A stretch of DNA of 64,000 bases, taken from positions 6,320,903 to 6,384,902 of the forward strand of contig OZ020624.1 in the NCBI GenBank assembly GCA_963971575.1, read 5' to 3'. Under the pieces are notes generated by a model that searched no databases, was not told the DNA's origin, and saw nothing but the letters and a program-made list of their open reading frames with translations. The translations under genes were made by a program, and so were the position numbers. Position 1 is the first letter of the stretch. Each line of letters starts with the position of its first letter. The DNA is from Liopterus haemorrhoidalis. Lineage: Eukaryota; Arthropoda; Insecta; Coleoptera; Dytiscidae. Shown here piece by piece: positions 10,552 to 21,066 of the stretch.

Positions 10552-12197
10552 CAGTTACGGTCAAAATAATAAATACACCTAATACACCAATCTTATTATT
10601 TGTAGTTGGAACACTAAATAAATTTATATTTTTATTCTAACTGGCATAACCAATAAAGCACTTTATGATCTATTAAAACCATAATATTTATCAAGAAATA
10701 TTATATGGTGATAGAAATATTTTGATATTTGTGAAAACACTACCTGAAACGGTTGGTCAAAATAATAAATACAATCGAGAAAATTTAGTCAAATATAAAA
10801 TTTATTATTCATTTTACTGTTACTAATTACATAATACTAATTTTTATAATCTTAGTAATCAATAGCATGCCTTTTATTTGCCATAACGGCCCGACATCGT
10901 TTGGGTATCGACTCAATGAGCCGTTGACAGCTCTCTACAGGAATGCTGTACCAAGCTTCTTGAACAGCAGTCCATAATGCATTTTTGTTCCTTGGTTTTT
11001 CCTGCTCAACCACATCCTTTACTAGTTTCCAAAGATTTTCTGTTGGATTCAAATCGGGTAATTGAGCTGGCCAAGGTAAAATTTGAAAATTGTTTTTCTG
11101 GAACCATGTTTTTGTTGCACGAGCTGTGTGTTTAGAGTCGTTATCTTGCTGGTAGTTCCATATTAGTGACATATTCCAGTCCGCATAGGGTAGCATAATA
11201 GTTTCCAAAATTAGGATGTAAATTTCTTTCGTCATTATCTCATCTATGCGAAATAAGGGACCTATACCATACCAAAAAAAACAACTCCAAACTAAAATCT
11301 TACCTCCTCCATGTTAAACGGTTTTTTTCGCGTACTTAGGGTTAAAAGCCTGGTTTGGAGGACGCCTAACAAACTTTTTCCCATCATTTCCAAACAAAGT
11401 AAATTTACTTTCGTCACTAAACGAAATATTTTTCCATTTTTTAATACCTTCTACACCATACCAGTAAATGTGTTCTTGAGCATATTCCTTACGGGCTGTT
11501 CAGTGTCTAGGTTTTAATAATGGTACTTTTCTAGGCGAACATGATCTTAAGTTATGCTCTACCAACCTCCTTCTAATGGTTCGTGCAGAAATATTCGGTT
11601 GTAGTTCGGTTAGTAAATTAGTTGATGACATGAAATGATTTTTTTCACTTCCCTTTCCAAGCGTCTATCTTCGTTCTTTGAAGTTTTGGGTGGTCTACCC
11701 CGGGTTTCTTCTTTAAATGAGTGACTGATGACATTTTGTACCATTCCCAAAGAGCAACCCATAATATTAGCAAATCTTCTAAAAGAATTGCCATCATTTT
11801 TAATTTTTTAATTAAGTTGCTCATTTCACTACCACAATGCTTATTCTTACCCATGTTTGCAATAGTTTGAACAAAACTAAATAATTTTTTTGTAAAACAT
11901 ATACTTATAAATACATTATGCACTTGTATGAACCTGTCTTAACTCCGTTATCAAATTATTTTTATGAGTTTTAGGAAATGTATTTATTATTTTGACCAAC
12001 CATGTCAGGCAGTGTTTTCACAAAAATCAAAATATTTCTATGACCAAATAATATTTCTTGATAAATATTATGGATTTAATAGCTCATAAAGTGCTTTATT
12101 GGTTATGCCAGTTAAAATAAAATTATGAATTTATTTAGTGATCGAACTACAAATAATAAGGTTATATTAGGTGTATTTATTATTTTGACCGTAACTG
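10552..12197 (-). mobile_element. Tc1/Bari-like transposon, full length, inactive
   Basis: Begins CAGTTACGGTCAAAATAATA and ends with its complement; TA at 10550-10551 and 12198-12199. The inverted repeats are long (about 220-240 bp each) and repeat the end motif internally: GGTCAAAATAATAAATACA recurs at about 10755 and its complement near 11985. Length 1646 bp is typical for Tc1-like elements. It sits inside the hAT MITE. Confidence 0.9.
10852..11854 (-). pseudogene. Tc1/Bari-like transposase, broken
   Basis: Start codon at 11854 (MGKNKHCG...). An N-terminal helix-turn-helix can be followed as ANIMGCSLGMVQNVI after a frameshift near 11800. The DDE domain shows SDESKFTLFGNDGKKFVRRP (first Asp), then HGGGKILVWSCFFWYGIGPL, FR.DEIM, QDNDSKHTARA (second Asp) and LPDLNPTENLWKLVKD (final Glu). 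The spacing fits DD34E. A stop replaces the Lys before HGGG, at about 11312. Frameshift plus nonsense make it inactive. Bari-like assignment is from motif style. Confidence 0.82.
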
Positions 12198-12289
12198 TAT
12201 ATCGAATATCGATATCACACTTACGATGTATCGAATCGCGCATATATCGATATTCAAAAATAAATTCCCATCCCTACTTGTGCGTAAGT

Positions 12290-12890
12290 AACACGAACTA
12301 AACCCTCGAATTCTAGTTTTTGTTGAATCAGGTTTTAGCTGATTTATCATGGTACCCACATATGTATGTTTGTAAATGTTTACTGATTTTTATTTATAGT
12401 TGAAATTTATGAAATATTCAAGCTAAATAAATTATATAAATCATTTGTTTGTAACAGTTTCAATGATATTTTGACAGTATAATTGAATATGTGACCATGT
12501 TTGCTGTAACGATATTTTATTGGTAAATTACATTGTATATAGATTAATGTCAGACCAACTGAATATATGTTTTTATTATGAATCGATGTCGGGCTTTGAT
12601 AAAAGAAAATATATAAAATATTTATTGCACAAAATTTTAATATACGAGGGGCATAGGAAGCGTTTGCTACCTGATAATGAAAGACTGATTTTTTTTATGT
12701 AGATTACGTTCTTGTCAGCCATGGATATCGGGTCATTTCCGGAAATCGAGGGTAACGAAATTAGGATATATTTCAAATTACTGCTACGCATATAATAGAC
12801 GGGCATATGACAATAGTACCGAGTGATGCTAGATGTATACGCGTCAAGAATCCCGATGCCGATCAATGGACTTTCATTTGATATTTTTAT
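12290..12890. other. No recognised feature
   Basis: Between the hAT MITE and F1 copy 1b. Overlapping open frames at 12520-12702 (+) and 12576-12866 (-) read through the same bases on opposite strands, and neither resembles a protein family. Confidence 0.35.
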
Positions 12891-12964
12891 AATTTGATAT
12901 TGATATATTTGAATAATTTAAACAATATAAAAATTTAAAAAAAAAAAACAAAAAATAATATTGT

Positions 12965-13050
12965 CTCTTCTCGCAGGGTTTGATCCCCCTTTCGATCGAG
13001 TTAGTTGGGTGAGAGGCCAGCGTTCTAACCACTACACCAGGATATACCAT
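12965..13050 (-). ncRNA. tRNA-like module, type a (in F1 copy 1b)
   Basis: Complement reads TCCTGGTGTAGTGGTTAGAA (A-box-like) and GGGGGATCAAACCCTGCGAG (B-box-like), then AGAGACAATATT and a T-run. Same type as copy 1a with about a dozen differences; the B box has lost the central CGA. Confidence 0.4.
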
Positions 13051-13102
13051 CTAGTTTATTGTGTTACAAAGCTATAATTTGTGTACATTATTAGCAAAAA
13101 AA

Positions 13103-13737
13103 TCAGCTGTGGCCACCACAGGACCGACCGCCATCACAAACTACTTGTTTATGAATATTTCAGTCGAGTATCTCTTGATTCTAGCAGCGCAGTAGAAATA
13201 ACTTGGCCTAATATTTTCTAACAGAGATATTATTTATCATAACCATGTAAACGTTACATATAAGTAGGAATAAATAGATACTTAGAAGTATTTTACAAAT
13301 TTTTTTCGAAATTTTTCGTTTTATCAAAAAATGTCTCAAATAAAAGTTATTATTTATTGTATTTATAGCAACTTTTGTTAAATAAATGTTTTCGTAATAT
13401 TTTTCTGTTGTGAAATATTCGCAAAAATCTTAAAATGGACACGAGTAAACTCCCATTTCTAGTCAACCGATTTTTACCAAAAGATGATCAACTCGTGCCA
13501 TTGATGGCGGAAGCTTAAATATGAAGTTTCATAAAAATCCTTTCAGCCAAATTTGCTCTGCACGTGTACACAGACCGACGGACAGACAGACAGACGGACA
13601 GACAGACCGACAGACATCAGGCTAAAAATAGTCAAAACGTTATGTAGCGACCTCAATTCGTGGAGATCCATCGAAATCTTGAAACGTCAAAATTGGTATG
13701 ATCACAATACCTCCCTTATATATGTTGGCGATCGGTA
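13103..13737 (-). mobile_element. F2 element inserted in F1 copy 1b
   Basis: Left boundary TCAGCTGTGGCCACCACAGG (hairpin CTGTGG-TGG-CCACAG), then ACCGACCGCCAT; right boundary GTTGGCGATCGGTA. The sub-terminal inverted repeat is (T)ACCGACCGCCA. It carries a (GACA/GACG)n array at 13570-13615 beside GTACACAGACCGACGG and the conserved CCATTGATGGC.GAAGCTTAA block. It lies in an A/T run of the host F1 copy, so its limits are exact. No coding capacity. Architecture again mini-me/HINE-like. Confidence 0.82.
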
Positions 13738-14760
13738 AAAATACAAAAAAAAGCGTTTTTTTTTTTTTTTTCCAAAAACATAATCTGATCAAAAATTTCT
13801 GTTGTACTATTCCAGTTCACACCAATGTACACAATTACTTAGAATTTTTTCAGATTTTTAGTTTAAACCATCTGGGCTACAGGGTGTGGGACAAAACATT
13901 TTTTGCACAATTTTGGCAAAAATCGCTTCAAAATAATTTATTTTGCAAAAATAAAAATTTTATCGTTAATCCACGTACCAAGGGCTTTCTTTTGATACCC
14001 TACTCAGAATTATAAATTTTTTTTTTTTTTCGATGAGCACATATTTGTTTATATTTTTAGGGAGATATGTTTTTTAGATGTTTTAGTATTTTTCCTATGT
14101 GCAGGTCAAAGAGTTGTATAAGCATGCCAAATTTCAACTCTCTAGGTTTAGCCGTTTAGCCACAATTTTTACCGAACAGACAGACAGGCAGACAGACAGA
14201 CAGACAGACAGACAGCCAGACAGAGCGACGACAAAATGACGGTATAAGGGTTTTTTGCTCATACCTACAAAACCCTAAAAATTACTTCCTTCGTCCGAAA
14301 ATATGGTATTCATTACTTTAAAAAAATGTGGGATTAACGAAAGTAATATTGGGGCAAGCTCATAATCATTTACTTAATTCTACAACCAGGGCCGGCCCGA
14401 GAAAAAGCGGGGCCCGGTGCAAAATGCTCGAGCGGGGCCTTCTTTTTCTAAAAAAAAAAACACATTCAAAATATTTGTATTTTGCAATTGCACTTATTAT
14501 TTGTACATATTAGTTACACTAATAATTTATGAATAATTTTAATTAATATTTAACAATATAATATAAATAGCTAAAAAGATCTATAAATACCTATTTCATA
14601 ACGACCACTGCCCATAGAAAACCTATTGTTATGAAATCTCATTTTGAAAACAGTACTAAAATCATGACGCGACCCAGATGCCCATTGTATGTTTTAGACC
14701 GAATTCAAAAGTGCCTTATTGAGATGCGGATATAATTTCAAATTGCTCAAAAAAGTGTTT

Positions 14761-14790
14761 TTTTTTTGTCATACCTACAAAACCCTAAAA
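14761..14790 (-). repeat. F1 end fragment
   Basis: GTCATACCTACAAAACCCTA after a T-run: just the first 25-30 bp of F1 with no microsatellite. Solo end. Confidence 0.6.
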
Positions 14791-15026
14791 ACAATTGCTT
14801 TCGTTTGGTCACCAGTGATCTAACTAAATAACTATTGCAATTTGTCTACAAATCGAAAGCTTCACTAATTGGGTTTCACTACAGAGATAAAATTTTATTG
14901 AGATGGAATATTCCATTCCCTATCATTATACATTATCGTTGTCGACTGACTGTCATTTAAATATTTTTTCTGCGGAAGCAGTGGTATAAATGAATTTAAG
15001 GCTGCGTATAACCCCCGGAGGTTACT

Positions 15027-15727
15027 AGTTTCTTATACAAAACTAACAATCTGAAATAAAATTAGTATCAACCTATACATCAAATTTTGCACCGAATTTG
15101 AATCTATCTAATATGATAGTTTTAATTGTAGAAACATTTATTGTCAAAATATTATCGCTCAATAACAAAATAGACATCAGCGATATTGTTCTGTAATTTT
15201 TTAAATCTATTTGTGGGTTTCGAATAACTTTTATATTTATATAGTTTTGTGTAGAAATGTTCAAATAATACGTCAATTTTTTTCGACTTGATTACTTATA
15301 GTTTAGAGCCTTCGTCGAAAAATATTATACTTAAAGATAATAGAATGCCACTTGGTACACGTATTCTTCACGAAAAATAAATCATTTTTACCCGTAACAA
15401 CAATTTTGAAAACCGCGGCAGATTCAATAGGGCGGCAAAAATAGATTACCAAGTACAATAACTATAAGTAATTTTTACAATACAACAAAATAGCTACTAT
15501 CATATTTGTAGGATGCAGCTTTAGGTACAATTTGCCGCGTCATATGCAAATATGCGTCGATTGGTTTACAAGATGGCGTCTATAATGCAATTTGCTTAGT
15601 TACAACTACCTAACAGTTTTTTCTACAATTAAAAATATCCTATTAGATAGATAAAAATTTGCTGCAAATTTTGATATATAGATTGTTATTAATTTTATTT
15701 CCGATTATTAGTTTTGTATAAGAAACT
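15027..15727. mobile_element. MITE-C with about 38-bp inverted ends
   Basis: Left AGTTTCTTATACAAAACTAA then TCTGAAATAAAATTA; right end is the complement (TAATTTTATTTCCGATTATT then AGTTTTGTATAAGAAACT). About 700 bp, no open frame of note. Target duplication not clear, superfamily not assigned. Confidence 0.7.
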
Positions 15728-16395
15728 ATTGAGGACTATAGGGTTGTGCGCCGCCTTAAAAGATGCCAAATTTTATATTTAAAAACTACGCACGTGAAGA
15801 CATATTAAATCTAGTTCAAAGCATAATACGTCAGAACTCTATATATAATAAAATTTTAGATATAAATCAACAAAATGTAACTGATATACTTAAATTTTCT
15901 TTATATGGAAAGAGAAAGTCGATATCTGAAAGAATTCTCCGAAACGCAAAAACGAATAACTGTCAAAAACAACGACCTCGAGAAACGTCAAAAGAAATCT
16001 TCTAGTTATTGACCACTCATTTATATTTGATTTCTGTTCCCTTTGATGTGTTCATCGTTTATATCTGAAATTCTTGGGTTTTCACCTTGGACATGTGACA
16101 GAAAAATAATTGGTCCATTTCAAGAGAGTGGATATAAAAAATTCAATGGAGCGAAGGCGAAAGAAATACAAAGATTCTTAGTATTTTTAGGTTAGATAGA
16201 ATCGTGCTTTGGTTATGATATTGAAGAAAAATATAATACCACTAACAATATTGGTAAAATATTGCAGAATTGATAGATTGGAGCTTTATTGATACTGTTA
16301 TAATAAGTAAAGAAGCTTATAACATCAAGCTTCCAACAAATCGTACACGTGTAGTTTTGTGAATGCTACTTTCGCAATTTAATGATATCATCCCA

Positions 16396-16559
16396 TTGAT
16401 TTTTAATTGGAAATTGATTTGTAATAAGCAGAATTCGGACATACTTAGAAGATAATTATATTTGTTTGATTAACTAGTAGCGTAGCAAGTTATCAATATA
16501 TGTATAAATACTTTTAAATACTTTCAATACAAAGGGTTTTGTAGTTATGATCAACCCTT
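16396..16559 (+). repeat. Direct repeat R1, copy 1
   Basis: About 160 bp nearly identical to 17801-17957: AATTGGAAATTGATTTGTAA, AGAATTCGGACATACTTAG, TAACTAGTAGCGTAG, and the degenerate F1 end GGGTTTTGTAGTTATGATCA. The two copies flank F1 copy 1c and a LINE fragment duplicate. Confidence 0.8.
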
Positions 16560-16683
16560 AAAACGTCACTTATGTGCGTCTGTACCAATTTTGACCAACG
16601 GCTGGACCTAGAAAGTTTACATTTGGCATGCTTGTGACTAGCGGTGCTAGCGGGGAGGCCGGGGGACCCACCCCATCCCCAAA

Positions 16684-16765
16684 CTCTCTCAAAAGTGTTG
16701 CCATTTATTTTTAAGTCGGTCGTGTTCTTATGACTGCGTCTACTAACAATGAGATACTTGTTTTT
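16684..16765 (-). repeat. Duplicated LINE thumb fragment
   Basis: TCTCAAAAGTGTTG.CATTTA, TTTTTAAGTCGGTCGTGTTC, TGACTGCGTCTA and AACAATGAGATACTTG match 18131-18212 within the LINE RT at 17957-18446. Together with R1 this indicates duplication of a local segment before or during insertion of F1 copy 1c. Confidence 0.7.
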
Positions 16766-16811
16766 TAGGGTTTTGTAGGTATGACCAAAAAACCCTTATA
16801 CCGTCATTTTG

Positions 16812-16813
16812 TC

Positions 16814-16903
<90 letters not shown>

Positions 16904-16970
16904 CCGTCTGTCCGTCTGTCCGTCTGTCCGTCCGTCCGTCCGTCCGTCCGTCTGTCTGTCTGTCTGTTCG
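16812..16970 (+). repeat. (GTCT/GTCC)n microsatellite
   Basis: About 40 tetranucleotide units within the F1 5' arm, beginning as pure GTCT and ending with blocks of GTCC. All frames are open through it, which creates false Cys/Leu/Ser/Val or Thr/Asp/Arg/Gln proteins. Confidence 0.95.
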
Positions 16971-17442
16971 GTAAAAATTGTAGCCAAACGGCTAAACCTA
17001 GAGAGTTGAAATTTGGCATGCTTATACAACTCTTTGACCCGCACATAGGAAAAATACTAAAACATCTAAAAAACATACCCCCCTAAAAATATAAACAAAT
17101 ACGTGCTCATCGAAAACAAAAATATATTTTTTTAATTCTGAGTAGCGTATCAAATGAAAGCCCTTAGTACGTGGATTAACGATCAAATTTTTATTTTTGC
17201 AAAATAAATGATTTGGATGCGATTTTTGCCAAAATTGTGCAAAAAAAATTTTGTCCCACACCTGTAGCCCAGATGGTTTAAACTAAAAATCTAAAAAAAA
17301 TCTAAGTAATGTATATTGGTGTGAACCGAAATAGTACAACAGGAATTTTTGATCAGATTATGTTTTCGGAAAATAACGCATTTTTTGTGATTTTTGGTTC
17401 ACAAAGTACAAAAGTTATACCAATGTAACACAGTCACATTCA

Positions 17443-17512
17443 AGGCGTGCGATAGCGAAATGGGTTAGAGCACTATTGTGAAACGAAGGGTTTCGAGTTC
17501 GAGTACGGAGTG
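17443..17512 (+). ncRNA. tRNA-like module, type c (in F1 copy 1c)
   Basis: GGCGTGCGATAGCGAAATGG contains an A-box-like TAGCGAAATGG with GTTAGAGCAC (D-arm like); GAGTTCGAGTAC is B-box-like. A T-rich tract (TTTTTT, TTTTTTTTT) follows within 15-25 nt. Sequence unrelated to type a outside the boxes. Confidence 0.45.
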
Positions 17513-17800
17513 AATTTAATTTTTTCTGTTTTTTTTTGCATTTTTATTATGTTGAAATTATTTTGTCAAAATTCTAGTTATATTTTGACAAATGATGCAT
17601 TTAATTTTTAAGAGCGTAAATTTAATAACCAATCTTATTATATGATTAACAGACGATAAATTATTTTAAAAATATCGTTCATTTTGCCGTGATTACTACA
17701 AAGTAAAATTTGTCCTACACACTCAGCATACCGCCTTCACTTATTATATACCTGCGAAACCCTGAAATGTGTGAATATTCACACTTCGCATCAATTTTTT

Positions 17801-17957
17801 AATTGGAAATTGATTTGTAATAAGCAGAATTCGGACATACTTAGGAGATAATTATATTTGTTTGATTAACTAGTAGCGTAGTAAGTTATCAATATATGTA
17901 TAAATACTTTTCAATACTTTTAAGGGTTTTGTAGTTATGATCAACCCTTAAAATACG
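17801..17957 (+). repeat. Direct repeat R1, copy 2
   Basis: See copy 1 at 16396-16559; begins directly after the T-run end of F1 copy 1c and ends where the LINE RT fragment starts. Confidence 0.8.
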
Positions 17958-18446
17958 TACTATAACTTGGTATAACCTGATCTTGGTGCTCCTCGACAAG
18001 AGTTTCGTTTTGAAGAAGGGACCAAATGCAAAATACGATTCATTTGCAGCTTTAATTCTATTCGTAATTTCCTGCTGTATCATATTCACCTGATTTATCA
18101 TGGTGCCCAGGTATTTGAAAGTAGATACTTTCTCAAAAGTGTTGTCATTTATTTTTAAGTCGGTCGTGTTCTCATGACTGCGTCTATTAACAATAAGATA
18201 CTTGGTTTTTTCATTACTGATGATGAGCCCTAATTTACGAGCTTCGACATCAATAAGGTTAGTAAGGTATATTACGTCTTCAACCTTATTTGAAATAATA
18301 TCCAGGTCATCTGCATACCGTAAAATCTTGTGGTATCCATTGAGCTCTAGACCACGTTGGTTGGTATTTTTCGTAACACCATCTTCAGCACGAAGTTAAA
18401 CAGCAAAGGTGAGGTGGCATCTCCTTGTTAGACTCCAGTATGAATA
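17957..18446 (-). pseudogene. RTE/R4-like LINE reverse transcriptase fragment
   Basis: Minus strand: QGDATSPLLFNFVLKMVL (RT motif with Gly-Asp before the SPLLF block), frameshift, then LELNGYHKILRYADDLDII with the YADD catalytic box, KLGLIISNEKTKYLIVNR, FEKVSTFKYLGTMI and RIKAANESYFAFGPFFKT..LSRSTKIRLY. Only fingers-to-thumb is left; a stop follows GVQ equivalent (GV*QGD). Clade is a guess from the QGD and FKYLG motifs. Confidence 0.78.
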
Positions 18447-18478
18447 TTAAATGTTATTATATTTTACTAGTGGACCCA

Positions 18479-18497
18479 TTGCCAACTGTGTTGGCAA
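18479..18497. other. Perfect 8-bp hairpin
   Basis: TTGCCAAC-TGT-GTTGGCAA just after ACTAGTGGACCCA. Possibly a terminal hairpin of an unrecognised element, no partner end found. Confidence 0.3.
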
Positions 18498-18499
18498 AC

Positions 18500-20460
18500 A
18501 AATCATTACCTTAATGTGGAACTTGCTCGATACCTCAGACTTCTTTCTCTATCCATACGCCTAACTTCATCCAATTCAAATTGAATCAACTCTTCACGTA
18601 TTATTAAAAACTGGACAAATAATGAGTATTATTCCGAATTATTTATTCATTAACTTTTTAAGATGGGAAAACGATTCATTTTCACTCAGTGCATTATATT
18701 TATAATGTTAAAACTAAAAATGATTTGAGACGTTAAATTTAAAATATATTTATTAAAATTAATTTTCCATTTTCTTATATAATATAAAAATACGCACACG
18801 GAAAAAACACACGGATTAATACGCACACGGAAAAAAGCACACATGAAAAAATACACACACGGAATAAAGCGTACTTACACTATATCTCAAATCAGTTTGA
18901 AATAAATCGTGAGAAACTATTGCACAGTAAAATTTAATTGTTTGCCCGCTTTAATATATTGCGTTCACATTTCGGGGTAGATTTACAATATACCACTGAA
19001 CACTGCGCATGCGTCACACACACGTCATTTGTTCAATATACAGAGATTCTAAACAGGTGGGACTGTGCAGAACTTTTAAAACACAATTTATTTTTAGGTG
19101 GTTTATAAAAAAATAAAAATAAACAGTTATCAACCATAACCTAAGATAGTGCTTTTAAGGTGAATCTAACCTAAACTAAAAGGTAAATGATATTTTAATG
19201 TGATAAATAAACAGAAACCATTGTTTTAGAGCCACTGATACCTCTTTAGTGTAGACGTTATGTGCTGCCATCTGTATAGAGTTTGCAGTGGGATATTGTA
19301 AATCTTGTCGTAGAAATCGTAGAAACATGGTCGGCTCAGAGGTCGGGACTTCGGAGATTTTACCCGAGGCCCCGCGCTTATAGGGGGATATTTTTAACAA
19401 TTATTAGTAGCTAGGGCAAGTTTTTGACCCCAAATGCATTATTTTCCCGAGGCCCCGCAAAACCGACAGTCGGCACTGCGTAGAAATAAAAAAATAATAA
19501 AGTATTGAAAAAATAATAATAAAGAAAAAAAAAGTCACATTTTTCTTACTTACTTTCATCAAAACCAAATATTTTTTAAAATAATTATTTTTCTGCTAAT
19601 AATAATTTTAATCAAAAATGTCGAATATCACGGAAGGATAACGTTTTTCTGTGTTTTGTTTTGTAAAAAAACCGATCCGTGTATTTCACAACTAAATTAA
19701 TAATTGTGAAGTGATTTTTTAATGAAAAACACAACTGTCATTTTTACTAATTTATTGTCAACACTCAAAACAAAAATTCACAGCACACTACTGTCCAATA
19801 CATAAATGAATAGTAGTATATAATAATCGTTACATTTCGGTACCTCGCTCAATTGTTTCAGACAATTTCCACGCACCCACTCAGCCAAGGACACAGGTTG
19901 GGGTATTATATTATAGATATTTATGTTTATATCTGTCCTCAATTTAGTGTAAAATCTATATATTTGTAACTGTGACTGAATAAAAACAGTTTTTATTATT
20001 GTAATTTGGTCAATAAATATATTATTATTATTATTTTCTAAAACTATACCTTGAGAAATATAATTATGCAGCTTTAATAAATAAACTGTAGTTTTAAATG
20101 AAGACTATCTCTGACTGGATCAATAATCAATGTATTTGAAATACAAACACTCAGAATCTTCCTTATAATGCATTTTGAAACGATCCACTCGTATAGCACT
20201 CATGCACCATATGAGATGAAACTTTATAGAGACAAAGAGTGAAGCGCCCTTGTAGGTAGAGTGGTTCACGTAACCGTACTACGATATCAGATGTCATTAG
20301 GCGTAGAGGAGACTACTCATCCGAGTCACAAGGACCCTGACAAGATTTCATTTAAGAACTGTTAATTGAAGGAGCTATGAATAATGCATCAGTTTTAACC
20401 TCAATTTGTCGCCGCGTTCTGACTCTCAAATGAGGTGTTTTTCTTTTCAAAACTTTCAAT
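18500..20460. other. AT-rich region without a recognised gene
   Basis: Contains short degenerate repeats of CACACGGAAAAAA (18795-18865) and two GAGGCCCCGC blocks (19363-19372 and 19448-19460) resembling ends of hAT-like elements, but no matching pairs or reading frames that I can support. Confidence 0.35.
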
Positions 20461-20462
20461 GC

Positions 20463-20761
20463 ATAGCTCTGGATTTTGATGTTTAGAACGAATGCCGGGA
20501 GAATTCAAGGTTTTTGCTAAATGAAAATTGTGTTTATAGAAAATGTTGCTTATATTACTGACATTTAAGTTAATTTTTGGAATATAAGTTTATGAAGATA
20601 TGCAAAATACAGTATAATGGCGATTCTTCCGTGACAAAATTTGATAAAGTCTAGAACTCAAAATAAAACACTCGGTAATGTTTCAAAATATTTTAATTTA
20701 TTAATATGTATTTCGGCTTATGAGGCCATCATCAGAATACAAAGAGTTTACAAAACTGAAC
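20463..20761 (-). repeat. Direct repeat R2, copy 1 (retroelement-end-like)
   Basis: About 300 bp repeated at 21067-21364 (ATAGCTCTGGATTTTGATGT ... TTTACAAAACTGAAC). On the minus strand it contains CTGATGATGGCCTCATAAGC followed by CGAAA, i.e. CUGAUGA, a possible GGC/GCC stem and GAAA. These words are common near Penelope-like element ends and match the conserved core of hammerhead ribozymes. Stems I and III were not convincing by eye. Confidence 0.6.
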
Positions 20762-20772
20762 GCCTAATATAA

Positions 20773-21064
20773 GCTGTTCACTTTTGTAAGAACACACTAG
20801 ATCTGGTTATTTTGGTTACTTTTATGGTGTGTTACTGACTTTAAATGTCATTTAAAAATATTCCTTACGCTGTAAAACCGACTTAAAGTTGATAAGGTTA
20901 TGATCATTATAATTAAGATATCATTTTTCATTATGACATATGTCAAATGGATCGACATTTTAAAAAAGTGACATTTTTTAATACCAACATGACATACAGC
21001 TTGAAAGGTGCAAACTGTTGAAAACAAAATTCCCTCTTAGTTTGTTCTTACAAAAGTGAACCGC
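20773..21064 (+). mobile_element. MITE-A copy 2, intact
   Basis: GCTGTTCACTTTTGTAAGAA at left, complement of GC.GTTCACTTTTGTAAGAAC at right, 292 bp, no coding. It lies between the two R2 repeats and serves as reference for the interrupted copy at 9714-10330. Confidence 0.82.
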
Positions 21065-21066
21065 TT

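Larger units (their letters stand above)
9601..12276. mobile_element. hAT-type MITE hosting three further insertions
   Basis: Termini TAGGGATG...CATCCCTA with a perfect 8-bp target duplication, the hAT hallmark. The host part is rich in ATCGATA/TATCGAT words, seen on both sides of the nested elements (9610-9710 and 12198-12265). Without the nested Tc1 element (10552-12197 plus one TA) it is about 1.03 kb; subtracting MITE-A as well leaves about 0.4 kb. It has no transposase of its own. Confidence 0.88.
9593..12284. repeat. 8-bp target duplication CTTGTGCG
   Basis: CTTGTGCG at 9593-9600 and again at 12277-12284, exactly flanking the hAT MITE. Confidence 0.9.
12890..14280 (-). mobile_element. 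F1 element copy 1b, 3'-truncated, with F2 inside
   Basis: Minus-oriented F1. Right end in the window is GTCATTTTGTC... complement, (CAGA)n at about 14176-14225 and the end complement of TAGGGTTTTGTAGGTATG at 14263-14280. The hairpin end is missing: similarity stops around 12890-12940. F2 (13103-13737) splits it within an A-run; the flanks ...TTATTAGCAAAAAA and AAAAAAAAGCG... are contiguous in other F1 copies. Confidence 0.82.
16766..17800 (+). mobile_element. F1 element copy 1c
   Basis: TAGGGTTTTGTAGGTATGAC start, large GTCY array, standard F1 body, type c tRNA-like centre, right end GCGAAACCCTGAAATGTGTG and hairpin GTGTGAATATTCACAC. Its 3' third differs from copy 1a: it has the segment TCCTACACACTCAGCATACC (3' variant Y) also seen in 1e and 1f. 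Confidence 0.85.

Noticed and set aside
12520..12866. Overlapping frames on both strands
   Set aside because: Complementary shadows of one another without recognisable protein features.
13698..14015. Recurring peptide FSLNHLGYRVWDK..FAQFWQKSLQN in several F1 copies
   Set aside because: Present because the F1 body is conserved at the DNA level; no shared start or stop, different frames break in 1c, 1d and 1g, and no codon-like substitution pattern is visible.
14391..14450. CAGGGCCGGCCCGAG as a hAT-like end
   Set aside because: No partner end or target duplication found nearby.
16781..17086. Cys/Leu/Ser/Val and Thr/Asp/Arg/Gln repeat proteins
   Set aside because: GTCT microsatellite read-through; the same at 37462-37806, 26410-26628, 54537-54734 and 54979-55176.
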